From Crotophaga sulcirostris (Eukaryota > Chordata > Aves > Cuculiformes > Crotophagidae): 64,000 nt of DNA. Made by a program: the position numbers and the translations under genes. The DNA lies in assembly GCA_013397455.1 (NCBI GenBank), contig VYZB01000120.1, forward strand, positions 2,054,420 to 2,118,419, in the 5' to 3' direction. This document shows positions 26,740 through 40,100 of the stretch, piece by piece; position 1 is the stretch's first letter, and every line of letters begins with the position of its first letter. Under the pieces are notes generated by a model. It searched no databases and was not told the DNA's origin. It saw nothing but the letters and a program-made list of their open reading frames with translations.

Positions 26740-28834
26740 ACTTAGATCCACAAAGTCAAAACCATCTCTTTTGCATAGTGCTCCTTGGCCATTAGATCAA
26801 GCAACACAAGGGGGTTTCTATTTGCTTAGGTTTCTCTCCTTTACAACAGCCTGCACTGTGTATGTTCATACTACATATTACTCGTGACCAGAGCACCCAC
26901 TGGGTCCTGTGGTCTCGAGATAAAATGGTTAACCCTTCTCCTTACTTCCGTGCATTTACAGTAATGTGAGAGTTGTGTTGCAGCCCACTTGTTTGGTGTT
27001 TTTATAGCAAGAAACTGAGTGGGTGTTTTGCATGCCCAGGCATGTGGTTTAAAGGCATATGGGGTTGTGTGAGGATAGTCAATTTGCTGGGAAAATGTTA
27101 GAAAAGTCTGCATAAGCAGAGGGAACTAGAATTGGTGTGGTCTTGTCCATACTTCCTTTTGGGGGCAGACTCTGAAGTCTTGAAAATGACACTCTTTTTT
27201 TTTTCCTGGGGAAACCAACGGGTTTGCCCCAAAGGAAAACTAAAAGAACAGGTAACCTGTGTGCGTGGCACGTAGAGAGGACCAAATCATCTACTGGTGA
27301 GTTGGAAAACCTGGTTATTTGATCAGTGTATAGATACCTTAGGTAGTATAAGCTTACCAAAACTTAACTGATCAGAGGTAAAAGAATGAAGGCTGTTGCT
27401 CTAGATGTGATTGGTTTTTTCTTTCAAGCTCCCACTTTAAACCATATTTTGTAAACATTTACCCTGGTGTTTATTACTTTGTGCATTTCTTTTACATTTG
27501 TTACTGAATAATTTGTCAGATTCTAAAGTTTGTATTTTAAGTGAAATGTTTTCCTTTTCAAAAAAATAGATGTTACATATTCAGCACGCTATTAAAATGA
27601 TACTATGTTTCAAAGCTTATCTGTTCTATTTGGCTTCACAAAAGTAAATTTAGGAACTTACTGTTGCTTAATAATGTGCTGCTATCCATAAGACAAAAGC
27701 ACTTCCTTCTTGGCAGGTTTTATAAAACTTACTATTCTTGATCAGCAGGTTTGTTGGTTACTGGATGCCTTTTGAATTTCAATAACAAAGGTGATATATA
27801 TTTCTGAAGGAGCACAGATTTTTACAAAGGACAACTGTTATCAATTATGATAGAGATCTTTTGTCACTTGTTTTGTTTGCAGGTGTCTTTTATAAGACTT
27901 CCTATAATCCCTTCAGGAAGAAATATTTTCTCGTTTCTAAAAACAGTATTAGCTAAATATAAAAGCTCTGATCCCAGCCATTGTTGTTGATTCTTTGAGA
28001 GACATTTCCCAACATTCATTGTTTAAATGGTTGTCAGGAGGAATCAAGTGAAACTTAATAAACAATGCTGTAACTGGTTCATCTTACTTTGTGTGTAGAA
28101 GCTTTTCTTGACAGGATTTGCACTGAAGAAGTGGTCCCCTTTCTGAGTTATTGCTAGGATCGTTGTGAAGCATTCTACCCTTTTATTATATTGGCAAAGT
28201 GAGTGTATAATTTCTGTGCAAATAAGCATGATGTGATTGGACATCCAAAAACTACGAGTCCATTTAAATACCTATAAATAAATAAACAAAATCTACTGGT
28301 TTCAAGAATTTTTAATTACACTGAGTGGAGATTTTAAGGCGATGCTAAAAATTGATAATGTTCTTTTTAGAGTGCCTAATAAGATTTATACACTCCACTA
28401 CAGTCATAATGAGCATGATTAATCTAGACAGCTATGCTGGATGAAATTAATTCCTTGAGCTGAAAGAGTTGATTTTTTTACATTCTTCATTGAATCAATG
28501 AATAAGAAACAGTCGTTTCTCTTTGAGACAGTGGATAGTTTCTGTGCACTTATTTGTTAAAGCAAAAACAGAAGGTATGTGGCTAGCGCAAAAATGCATC
28601 ATAGACCTTGTCTGTTCTTCTGAAAACCTGGCTACATTTTGCAAAACTGTTACTTTGCAATAGCACCTAAAGTACAAACTCTGACTGCCTTTAAAGCTTC
28701 CTATACTGTTAGCTCCTTAGCATCAGTTTTGTATCTCACTTTCTTTTTCGAATCCTGAGTTATGTATTTTTGGCAGGTGTTTTCCAATTAAGTTACAGTC
28801 TCCTCATATAAAGGACTACTTGTGTGAAGGCCAT

Positions 28835-28889
28835 NNNNNNNNNNNNNNNNNNNNNNNNNNNNNNNNNNNNNNNNNNNNNNNNNNNNNNN
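28835..28889. other. Assembly gap (55 N)
   Basis: Fifty-five undetermined bases lie within the large ABCC4 intron. No gene call is affected. The true length and content of the gap cannot be known from this sequence. Confidence 0.99.
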
Positions 28890-30176
28890 TATGCTTTATT
28901 TATGTATTTGTCAGTTTAATCAGAGGGGAGGCCTGCTAGCAGCCCGAAAAAGCTACCCAAATGCAAATAATTGCAGAAATGCTTTCTTTAGTTGATACGA
29001 ACTTGATTAGCCTGTAAGTAAGTCCAAAGGGACTTAAGGAAGTCAGGTGTCATTTAAGATGACTGGGATTTTGTTCCTTAGTTTTCTTTGGCTCTTCTGA
29101 AAATACCAACTAGCTTACTCAATGTTAGAACTAACTCTGGTTCCTTCTCCTGCCTTAAGCTCTGTGGGAGTACAAAGTTCTGTTGATGTGGACTTCCCTG
29201 GTAGGTGTGGGGCTTGTACTTTAAAATGTTCTAGTTTAAATGCATGGTAATGTCTAACTCAATGCAACACTAATAAAACACACTACACTGATTTGGGAAA
29301 AGGTCAGCCAAGGAGCAGAATAAAAGAATTTAATAAGGAACTATGAGAAATTAAGGTTCCAGTATATTTAAGAGTATTTTATGAACACTGGCCAGTTAGG
29401 CGTATCTGAGCTAGTATTTGGAATGCTGTATTTTTGAGAGCTGGTCAAAGGCTTGTTTTTAGTACCTGAATCTCACTTTGGCCTGATCAAGATCTGCGAG
29501 GCTTAACGTCTTTAATCTGTGGTCTCAGGTAATGTAGAATGAGTACCCAAACTGATGAACTGCTAGTTGAAACCTATATCTATAAACTGATAGAAAACAT
29601 AGGATGATGAAATGTATTTCAGACTTTCTCTTGGTTTTGTTAATTGTTAGGATAAATTTTAAAAGAATGTTTTTCTCTGTAGTTTCTTCCCTTTTAATTC
29701 TTCAGTGATCTTATTACCTGTTAACAGAGTTGACTTTCTGCTTTAGTTTCTAGTGATTTGAGTAACTTAATGTGATGGCCCCTTCATTTTGATTTCTTAC
29801 CCTATGTTGTATTGAGGGGGAAAAAAATCATGATCTCTTTTGTTTTTTGGAGAACACTGTGAACATGTTCACAATCTGCAGCTGCCCTTGGAAAAGGGCA
29901 GTGATTTATTGAAGAAAACTGAATTGCAAAACCTTTTTCCTCCCCAAAATCAACAGCTTGACTGAGTTTAAATAACTGACTTTTCATATCCTTTCATCAC
30001 ACACAAAGACCTAATCCTGAGACTACTTGAGCCACCAATGTAGACTGTGGCTGAGACCACCACTGAATGTGCTATTCCCTTCTCACCACACACAAAACAC
30101 ATTGACTGCAGCTTTATGAAGTGAAAATGCTGAAGAAAAGGAAAATGTGAAGGAGGTGTCCGCAGTCATTTCTTTG

Positions 30177-30216
30177 AAAAAAAAAATAAAGGAAAAAAAA
30201 GAAAAGGAAAAAAAAA
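30177..30216. repeat. A-rich low-complexity tract
   Basis: Forty bases are almost entirely A with scattered G and T, on the + strand. No adjacent SINE or retrocopy body with target-site duplication was recognised, so it is listed simply as low complexity. Confidence 0.85.
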
Positions 30217-31150
30217 GCTGCTGCATCTGGATATTAGGAACAAAAAGTGCCTCAGACTGGAATAATAGCTTGGGTCACTTGCTTTCGTATGTGCACAAGA
30301 GTGGAACTGCCGTTCCTTGTTTCAGTACCACTGACCCCTGCATTTTATTGTGTGAAGATGTCAGGGAAAGTGTGTAGAAGGAATTCCAGGATCTTTTAGT
30401 TTAACAATGACGTTGTTATTTTGTGATTTCTGTGAGCGATGGAGTTCTGTGGGGATTGTTGTGTTGTTTTTTCCACTGTAGCCAGGTTTTGTATGTATGC
30501 ATGTGAAAGTTTTAAGAGAAAGAACAATTCTTTCTATGTGTTTGCATGTGTGTGTTTAGAATATGTTCATAAATATGTTGTGAGAAAATAACCAGTGGTG
30601 GGATTTATGTTACATGTCAGCATATTCTCTTTAGCCTGGTATGCAGAGCAGACCTGTATCATGGAGACACCTTTTGGTTTCCCTTCTGCTGAGTCCTGGT
30701 GGTTTTGCTCAATGGTTAGATCACAGAATTCTGCAGGTGTGCTAAGGTTTGAATGAAGAATAAATAAATTTTAAAAAGCAATTGCCTGGTGGCACTTGAC
30801 TACTGAAATCTCATGGAACGTTTTCTCTGTGAAACTGGTGTTATAACTGTACATTCCCAAGATGCATACTACAGTGTGTCTTGCTAGTGCATAACGGAAG
30901 ACCAATTAAAACTTAAAGAAAAGTCACAGAGGTGTATAGTTTTTCACTGGTTACTTTTGAGCTCTAATTTCAGAAAAGGTTAAAATGATCATTGTGGTAA
31001 AAAACTGATCTTTGGTATAGTCATTTGAAATTTGTATGTGCTTTCAGTTTTGCCGTTTTCTTTGAAACAAAAAAGGGATTATACATTGTGTTGTTAACAA
31101 AAAACTACCTACCTGGTCATCATCCCACTCCTCAATTCCCAATGTCCTCC

Positions 31151-31180
31151 CACCCCCCCAAAAAAAAAAAAAATTTAAAA
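31151..31180. repeat. C-run/A-run low-complexity tract
   Basis: A run of seven C is followed by about fourteen A and an AT-rich end. This is simple low-complexity intronic sequence with no attached element. Confidence 0.85.
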
Positions 31181-34100
31181 GAAGAGGGTTGTGAGGTTGA
31201 GGAGCAGGAAGAGGCTTGGGTTGCACTTGTGTCTCCAAGACCAACATATGTGAGCTTAGCACAGACACTTGTCTAAATAATGCAGTCCTTTATTGACCTT
31301 TCATTCCTCTGTCCCTGAATGCCTTGATTGTTAAATCCCAGTAGCCAATTAGTCTTGTTGATGGTGACCAGCAGTGGAGCTAATCTATGCCGAAGCTATT
31401 GCTGGTCTTTACTCTGTACCTGTCATCACATTCCTTTGAATGTAAGGATGGGTGTCTTGCATCATATGGACCTTGTATTTACTCAGATTGATGGTATGTT
31501 TATAGGATAAAACATGTGAAGTCTGGAGTCACTGCTAATAGGTGGATTCCTGTTTATACACAGAACTTAATTTTCTAGGGAAGGCTAAAGGTCTGTTCAG
31601 ACTATAGCAATCATATATAATCCAGCCCAATCCTTGCCCTTACCCCATTTTTTTCCTATTTCTGTTAGTGTGTAGAATTTTTCTAGGAATAGATATGCAT
31701 GTAATTCTCCACATTTTAGTGTCAAGGCAACAGATATGATTGCAGTAACAAAACTAATTCATGTGGGAACATAATGTGACTTTTAAAATATTTTAGGCTT
31801 TGTCTTTGCTTAGTAATAATAAGATTTGAAGATGTAATCCCTTATCTAACATGGGAAGGAAGATAAAATAGTACTGAAAAATGTGGTTTCGTTTCCTTTT
31901 TATTATCTTTCTTCCTTGTGTTTCCCTTACCACATTTCTGCTTTTCTAACTTGTCTTAACTCTTCCTTTTAGTTTTTATACTTCGCCATTTATACAGTAT
32001 ATGTAGATAATACTTCTGTTACTGGGCTGTTTCTTCCATTTTCACAATGAAATGTAGAATACTTATGCTTTGAATATAGTATGTGGAAAAAATAAAGCTA
32101 GATTTTACTTAGTAGAATTCCATCTTCTCTATTTCTTTTACTAGAACGTATAAACATTGTGAGATGCAGACTTGCTCTTCATTTGTCTAACACTGAGCAA
32201 ATTTTAACTTAGTAATAAGAAGACAAAAATGTAGTTGTTTTTGCAGTATTTTGGTATGTTGGACTGTAACCTGTACAAAATTTAAGTTGGGTTTAAATTG
32301 GCTCTTCTCCAAAATAACTTCTGTTTTTTTTATCAGATTCCTCTTAATACGTTTTCAGCTACTAGGGAGCTGGATAGTTGTGTGGAAGTTCAGTGATGTG
32401 CCCCCATTCTGTGTGGTTTGGTAATTTCCCCCCTTTTGGCTAAGGTGGAATTTGTAAAAGTTCCAGAGAGGTTCCATTTGTCTAGGGTACTTTATATCTG
32501 TTTGAAGGTATTTTCTTGTTTGCTGTTCTTTCTGTGAAAGAGGGCAAAGAAACTCTCTGATATAAGAGAACTCATGTTCTGCTGTATTCTCCTTTCCTTT
32601 TTTGATCCATCTTTCTATATATACTACTACTGCTTTTTATTTTTGTTATTTATAGCTATTTACGTGACTTTTTAAGCATTATTGCAACTTTCACATCTGT
32701 AGCTCAAACTGCTGATTATTTTTAAGACTTCTGAAGATCATTAATGTTTCTAACACTTCACAGTAGCTAGAACTCTTAATTCTGCTGTCAGTCATAGAGT
32801 GCAACAATCCTATTCCAAATGGTAATAAGTACAAATCTTCTAGATTGCCTTAAACTACTGATATGCTATAGATAGGACAATGTGTGCTTACAAACAAAAT
32901 AGGTTTTCACCGTTCAGCAAAAGGACTGGAGATTTCACTTTTAATTCAAGAAGGAAGGAGAAACCTGGTTGTAATTTGAATTGTTTAGCCATATAGTTCG
33001 GGTGTATGTTTGTAAAATCATTATGTGTATTTATGCCCCAAAGAAATATGTAGGACAAGGAATTATCTTTGGCAAAAAAAGACTGCATCTCATAGAAGTG
33101 TTCTGCTAAGGTTACGTGTGCATCTCATGCAGAACATAAGGACTTGTTTCTTGCTGGAACTGGTACTGTGGCTGCCTGGTGAACTCTGCAGCTGGTTTGA
33201 AAACTTCAGACAAGTTTGCTCTTTAAAAGGTAGAGGCTGCAGTGTGAGCAGTTTTGTACAGCTAAAGATGAGAGCTCAGCTGGGAACTGAATGTCACATG
33301 TCTTTGGGAAACTTATACCTCTTTGTGGTACATCTACGTTACAGGATAGTTTTGTATTATGTAAAAAAGTTTATTCACTTGGATTGCACCCTTGAAATAG
33401 TAAAAATATGTGTGTTAAGAAAGGCTCTTTCAAGGGCTAATAGTTATTGCTGCACTGTGGAACACAATGATACTGTGTTTGCATTTTCTTCTACAGTCGT
33501 GTACCTAAATCTTTTTTTCTTTCTGTTTGTCTTGTTGGGTTTTGAAATCAGTCTAATGTCTAATTAAGCAGAGTTGTCTTACTGTGTAAGATCTTCCCTT
33601 CTAAAATTGAAAATGTGCTGTTCATCCTTCTGTTAAACATAACATAATACTGAGAAAAATTATATTTCATTTTTCTCACTGATAGAAAGTCTGGATTTGG
33701 AGGTCAGATCTAGTAGTAGTTACTTTGCGATGTGTGCCTTTGTTGATGGCTTGTGATAAAGAAACTGCTGAAAAATCTTCCTGATGGTCTTGGAGCATAT
33801 TTGTAACAATTTATGAATGAACATGTGCATACCACAGTAAGTTTGTTCTCTGCCAAGGAACTTTACTTTGACTTCTTTAGATACCGCTGGGTTCTGTACC
33901 TGCAGAGAATGGCTGAACTGAGTGAAATCTGATGATGTTGGTGAGAGGCTGGTGCTGATTAGTTAAAATATGGTTGCTGAAAGCATCAGGCCACTGTTAG
34001 GCTTCCTGGAGCTGAGTGATCACTGAACAGAATGTAGACCTGAAGAATTATGAGTCGAGTTTATTTTGAAAAGGAAAGTAGTATTTTATAGCCCGGTCAA

Positions 34101-37100
34101 AGTGGCAAAGCGCTGGGAAAGTTAGAAAAAAACAAGAGGCAGGTTAAAAAGCATTTTTTGCATATCTGCTATGAAAGACTCTGACTAGAAAAGAACAGAG
34201 GAAGTTTTATTTCTTAGGATGGCTGGTGCTGTAGTCCTTAATATTTTTCATCATTTTCAATTAACTGAGGCAGAGAGGCCACTGTGGATCTTACAGAAAT
34301 ATGAATAATACTTCTTTCCACCTAAAAATAAATATATGAATAACATATTTTAAATAGCAAGAACTAACAGTAAAATGCTTAAAAGCTTGTAATCACTATA
34401 AGGTTGAAGAGCTGTGTTACTGAAGAACTGATATTCTTTTTAACAGAAAACCCCACAGTTCAGATGTAGCACAAGTCTTGTAAAGTTGCTGAAAGACACA
34501 GAGCTGACTTCTGGCCAAAAAATTAGACTTGGCTGAGCAGAAAAGGTCATGGAGTTGAAAGTGAGGTATTCTTGGGAAGGGCATAGGGCTACTCTGGCAT
34601 TACGGCCACAAGGGACAGGAGGCAGGAAAGTCCAGATAGCTCAAAGCCAGAGTTTGCAAAACTGCAACATATGGGGCAGCAGCATCTGTGGAAAGCAAAA
34701 TTTTGCCAGGCGTTCGGAAGAACTAGGAAAAAATGTGAACAGCATGGCTGAAAATCTTCTGATAAGATTGTCATTAGTTCAGAGGAATTCCTGACAGGAA
34801 CACTGGACAGTATTTTAGCAAATGCATTAATAGATTACATCATAAGATCAGTAAACAATGTCATTCGGGGTAGCAGCAGTTGTCTTTCTCCAGCAGTAGC
34901 AATAGGAGATGCTATTTGGGGAGAACATAAGAACCTGGCTGCTTTCGTGGTCCATTCCCTGTTTACTAGGACGACATTCACAGTTTTGTACTGGGGGTGT
35001 CAAAAAACCTCTCCCTTCCCAATCCTTTTATTACCCACTTGTAAGATCTGCCTGCTGCACTTTAATAGCCTGAAATCAGAGAGATATTTGTTGATTTTTT
35101 TTTTTGTTGGTTCTATGTATATGTGCCTGTTCTGTGGAAAGAAAGCAGTAATTATCACTGAAAAAAAAATACTTTTAGAAGGGTCGTAAATGGGATAAGA
35201 CTGTAAATGAATATTGGTGAATCATTCTCTGCTTATAAAGTGCTAAACATATGAGCAAAGAACAAAGTAAGATGTACACCGTTTGTAGTAGTACTAAAGA
35301 GAAAAATACTCATTGTTGAATGAAATGTTTTGATTTCCTCATGATTTCTACTCAGTGGGGTTGTCTTGGTCTTGTATAGCTAGGGATAAGTTTTGCAAAT
35401 GGCTTCTAAGGTGTAGGAGGGAAGCAGAAATAGTCAAGCCATTCTTTCTTTTCCTTTAAAAATACCAGTTATTTGGCAACGGGGACTGATAGAGGAAATA
35501 TAAAAATGCATTGCTCTGTGAATCTTGAAGCAAGTGGAGCAGCCAACAAAGTGACCACACTTGATGATGGTGGGGTATGTTGAGAGTCACAAAACTTCTA
35601 AATTAATATAATGGAAAGAGATGCTTTCCGCTACCTGAGACGAAGAGTAACTCTGGGAGGGCTGGATGGTGCCAGATATTTTTCTGTATTATTTCAGGCA
35701 GGTTCTGGCAAGAGCTGTTGAGAAAGCAAGGCATGTGTGTGTGCATGTTCTGCACTCTCTGATTAATGCGATTTCCTCAAGCTACCATGTAAAATTGTAC
35801 TTGGCATCAGAGGCGTTCTGCAGCAAGATATAACATATTTGTCATGGTACAAAGAGCACTATAGATTATGTGAATAGTTTTTGTATGTGTGCCTTTTTTT
35901 GCTTGGGAAAAGAACAGTGTAAGAATATACGGTCCTTCAGACTGTGGATATTTGCAAGAGAAGGCAACAAACTTAGCGCTGCTGAACAAGAAAACTTACT
36001 AAGTTTATGTATTATTTTTATAGGAAAGTCAGAATAATGTTATTACTGACTCAACTCAAGAAATGGACCTCTCACTTGTATGTAGATCCTCATTGCAAAG
36101 TTATGCCTTGCTGCCCAAATGAGAATACTTGTGCAGAAGTGTCTAGTGGGCGCAAGGTTGCAATAGAAGAAGATGATTGTTTGAGAAAATCAAATTAAAA
36201 GTCCTCCTTAGGTTTTTATTGCTTATAAATAGAAAAATATATTGTCTACAGACATTTAAAGGAATGAGTATAGGTACTGTCCTTTTCGTTGTGGTAGTAT
36301 TGGTTTCCATATACAGTGGATATGAACAGGAGGTACATGTAGAGATGTGTAAATAGAGACCATAGCTTTGGCTCTGATAAAAGCTTGGTTTTTTTCATGG
36401 AAAATCTGTATTACTTGGAAGTAACTTATTAGCATGGCCAAAGGGCCCTGGCCACTAACTTCTTATATAAGGGAAGATAATTTATTATTAAAAGCATATA
36501 AACTATATAGTGTGGGAATGTAATGCGAAGTCTTAAGAAATGAGTATTTTGAGAGTCTGGCAGAATCACAAAGTCCAGAGCTTGATTACGTATCTGTTCC
36601 TGAAGCAACAATGTCTGGAAGTCTCAGACAACATATGGACTGTGATTATTGAGAAGTGCTACTGAGATCGAGATCTGCAGAACATAGTTAAACCTCTTGG
36701 TCCAGGGTACCCAGAAAGCCTATTTCTAGCCCTTGTTCTAGAGTGAGAGATTATTGATGATAGGATGCTGTTTAAATACAACAGAATGGTGCCAGCGCCA
36801 ATGTGTTAAAGAAAACACCCTTTTTATTATAAGGTCAGTTGTTAAAGAGCAATTGGACACAGTTCACCGTGATCTCAAACAATTATTAAGGCTTCTCACT
36901 TAATGGCAAATTGCGTGCCAAGTCAAATGAATGAGCTTGTTGATGGCATAGAGAACGTGTGCCCTGAGGAGCCAAGTGTATGCTTGTTCATTTGGAAAAA
37001 CAACGATCCAGAAAGACAAGAGACAAGAACAAATAGAAGGTACTAGCATTAAGGATGTGATTGAGAATTTTGAATACGTTTCTGCAGTATATCTGACAGA

Positions 37101-40100
37101 TATATTCAGCCCATTTGCAGTGACATATGGATTTAGTTAGGTAACCTCTTGTCAGCTAATTGCAAATAGCAGGATTTAGAGGAGGAGAGAGTGTCTTGCA
37201 GAAGATAAGACGAACTTGCTGGTTTTGAAGCTTTTAGGGCTGGCAGTATTTAGTTCTTACTTTTTTCTTTCACTGAGTTGATCTGAAATTACAATTTTCA
37301 TTTCTTTCCCAGCGCTGCCTTTTTTCCTGTTTCAGTGAATTAGTTGTCTTGTCTTTATATTCGCAATGTCCTCGTGGATGCACATTGTCCTAAAGCTGAA
37401 TTAACACTGACTGAGAGCTGTCATTCCTGTCAGATTGCTGTCACTGGTTGCTTCAGAGAAGGATGATGTCTTTTACATATTGGAGTTATGTACAACTCTT
37501 TCTCCTGTACTCATAAGTCTTCATTGCTTTTTCTTTCAAGACAAATCTGTTCCTGACAGTTTGATGCAAGCAATAGTATGAAGAGCCATATGAACTTTTT
37601 TTTTCAACCAATTCCAAAAGAAAACCTATAAATCTTATTATAAGGTTGATTTAAAGACAGGGCTACACACCTCAGCTCAGCACTTTGAGTAAAATGGAGT
37701 AGAGCTATTTATTTACTAGGATTATGGTACAAAGGTAAAGCGTTTCTATTTGGATGTTTCCTGGATTTTTTTTTGTAATAAGGGGGAAAACCCACAAAAA
37801 AATCTATGGTGTGGTTCAATGTGCTGCTCTGGATGCAGATGAATTGTTTATCGCTCTGCTCATTGCAATGTCTTCTCCCTGGGGAACCTTCTCCTCTGGT
37901 GTGCTGATGTAACCAGCCGCCCGTACAGTTTAACTGTAACAGAGCTGCACAATGGTCAATCCAAACAGTCTGGTTTGAAAGAGCATGTTCAAAAGAAAAA
38001 TGATGTGTTCAAGGAAAAAAGAAGTCAAAACCAGATCAGGGATTGATTGTGCATGCAGTTATTTGGCACAGCCTATAAGGAAATAATTTTTTTTAGGGGG
38101 AGGGGAGGAGGAGGAAGGGTGATGCCAGACATGTATGGACAACGTGGGGCTTTGTAGTTTCTTGACCTGGCTTTACTTCAGACAGCAGAACCTCATTGAG
38201 AGTACCCTAAGTTAATGCAACTAAGGCTGCGCACTTGAAATCCAGAATATGCACCATTGCTATTATGAATTGGTATGGCTTCATGGCAGTGTCAATGGGC
38301 TAATGTAATCTTTGAGGAGTGTGTACTGGGGTCCAGGGAGTAGGAGCTGGGGGTGGGGGCCGGGTAGGTGTGTTTGACTTCTGCTCAAGTATTGGTAAAA
38401 ACAGTCCTGCAACAGTTCTTGGGTGGAATTTGACTGCAGATTCAGCCATCAAAATTCAGGTAACTGCTTACTGGGCCTTAGATGCTTACTTTGCTGTAGT
38501 TGGAAGGCATCTAGTCAATACAGTTAGTGGATACTAGAGAAATATTCAACTATAGGGTCACTAGATATTCACTTAAAAGTTAGATGAATCACTTTCTAAA
38601 CTAGGACAGGAGTTTCACTGTGTAGGTCATGTGTAGACTTCCACATTCAGGTTTCTGAGTCTCAAATACCATCCCTTGGGCTCCACTCGTTCATTAGAGA
38701 TTTTACCAGGTCACCAGCTGCAAGTCCAGAATTGTGTGGTTCCTATGGTAGAAGGTCCTATGTCATAGCTGTCAAACGGACATGGATAACTGGGCATTGT
38801 AAATCACACTAGGAATTTAAGCAGACACACAGTTGCATGGTACCCTTTATGTGTATATTTTATAAGAGATGCTGAAATACTTTGTAAGGTCCATTTAAAA
38901 AATATAACAAAAAAAAGTGGAAAACATTTTGAATTATGGACGAAAATGGAAGACCTCAAAGATCTGATTCTGAGATCGTTAGAGAGAAGGCAAAGAGGTG
39001 TTTTGTAGTTACTTTCACGAGGAGATAAAGGACTCAAGTACCCACTGGAGCAACATTACAGCAGACCTGAGGAGTTCAAAGTGGATGATGTCCAGGTACC
39101 TTTTTCAAAGAAAAGCTTAAGCCAAATTTGAAATGTTAAGCTCAGGCTATAACTGATATGGAAGGGCAGTGATCTATAGGATGGAAGGATAGACGTTCTT
39201 ATGAGACATCTTGAACTCTAAATTTTGCTTTTGCATTTTTGTCTGTTAATTTTATTAAAGGACTTACAGTTCGTCATAAGATTTCTAACTTTATGTAAAT
39301 GTTATAGTTTCTGCAACAAAGGGAAGAACTTGTAGCTTGCAATATATGTATGGCTTATAACTTGTAATACATGTTTTTCCAGATTTTTATGTTTTTTTGT
39401 TATAGTTTCTTTACCTCACAATAAGTGCTTTTCTGTTGTGTGGTTGTGGTACAGAAATACCTTGTTCTTCCCAGATCAAGACCTGTTTGAGATAGAAACT
39501 CCAGGATATCAGTCTCAGCACCTGTAAGAATTAGGAATATGTAGATCATCAGAAGATAAAGAAAAAGCACGTTTCACAAGTGAATGTGCTGATTGGAGCA
39601 TTCACTTCATCCCCAGAGGGTTATAGGAGGGTATGTTTGTTCCAGTAAGACAGGAGATTTTTTGAGGAGTGATAAGCCACAGTGTGTGGAGTGACTGACC
39701 AAAACATGAGGGAAATCTCTCAGGACTCTTGCAAACATGAGGATGACTCCAACAGAAAAAGCACATGCTTTTCTGTACTCTAGGGATATGCAGTCTGTGA
39801 GTGGGAAATGCATTGTTCTCCAGGGAAACTGAAGCAAATTTGAAGGTGGACATTGGACAATATGGTTTCATTTGGAAGCAAATTAGATTTCTCTGTCCAG
39901 GTCTTTTTAGTCTCTGTTGCCTGTGGATCTGTTGTCTTTTGTGTAAGGTGGCCTTGTTTCCAATACTGTACAGCTAGCTATAAAATGTAATTCATCAGCT
40001 CCTACTTTTAAAATTTTGGCTATTTTCTTCTGCACAGTCATTACAGAAGATTTTTAAACACTGAAATACAGTAAAAGATGCTGGGTTTATAGGCCTATTT

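Noticed and set aside
30721..30750. ATCACAGAATTCTGCAGG as a CR1 3' end
   Set aside because: Only the first few bases agree with the CR1 end; the conserved block that should follow is missing.
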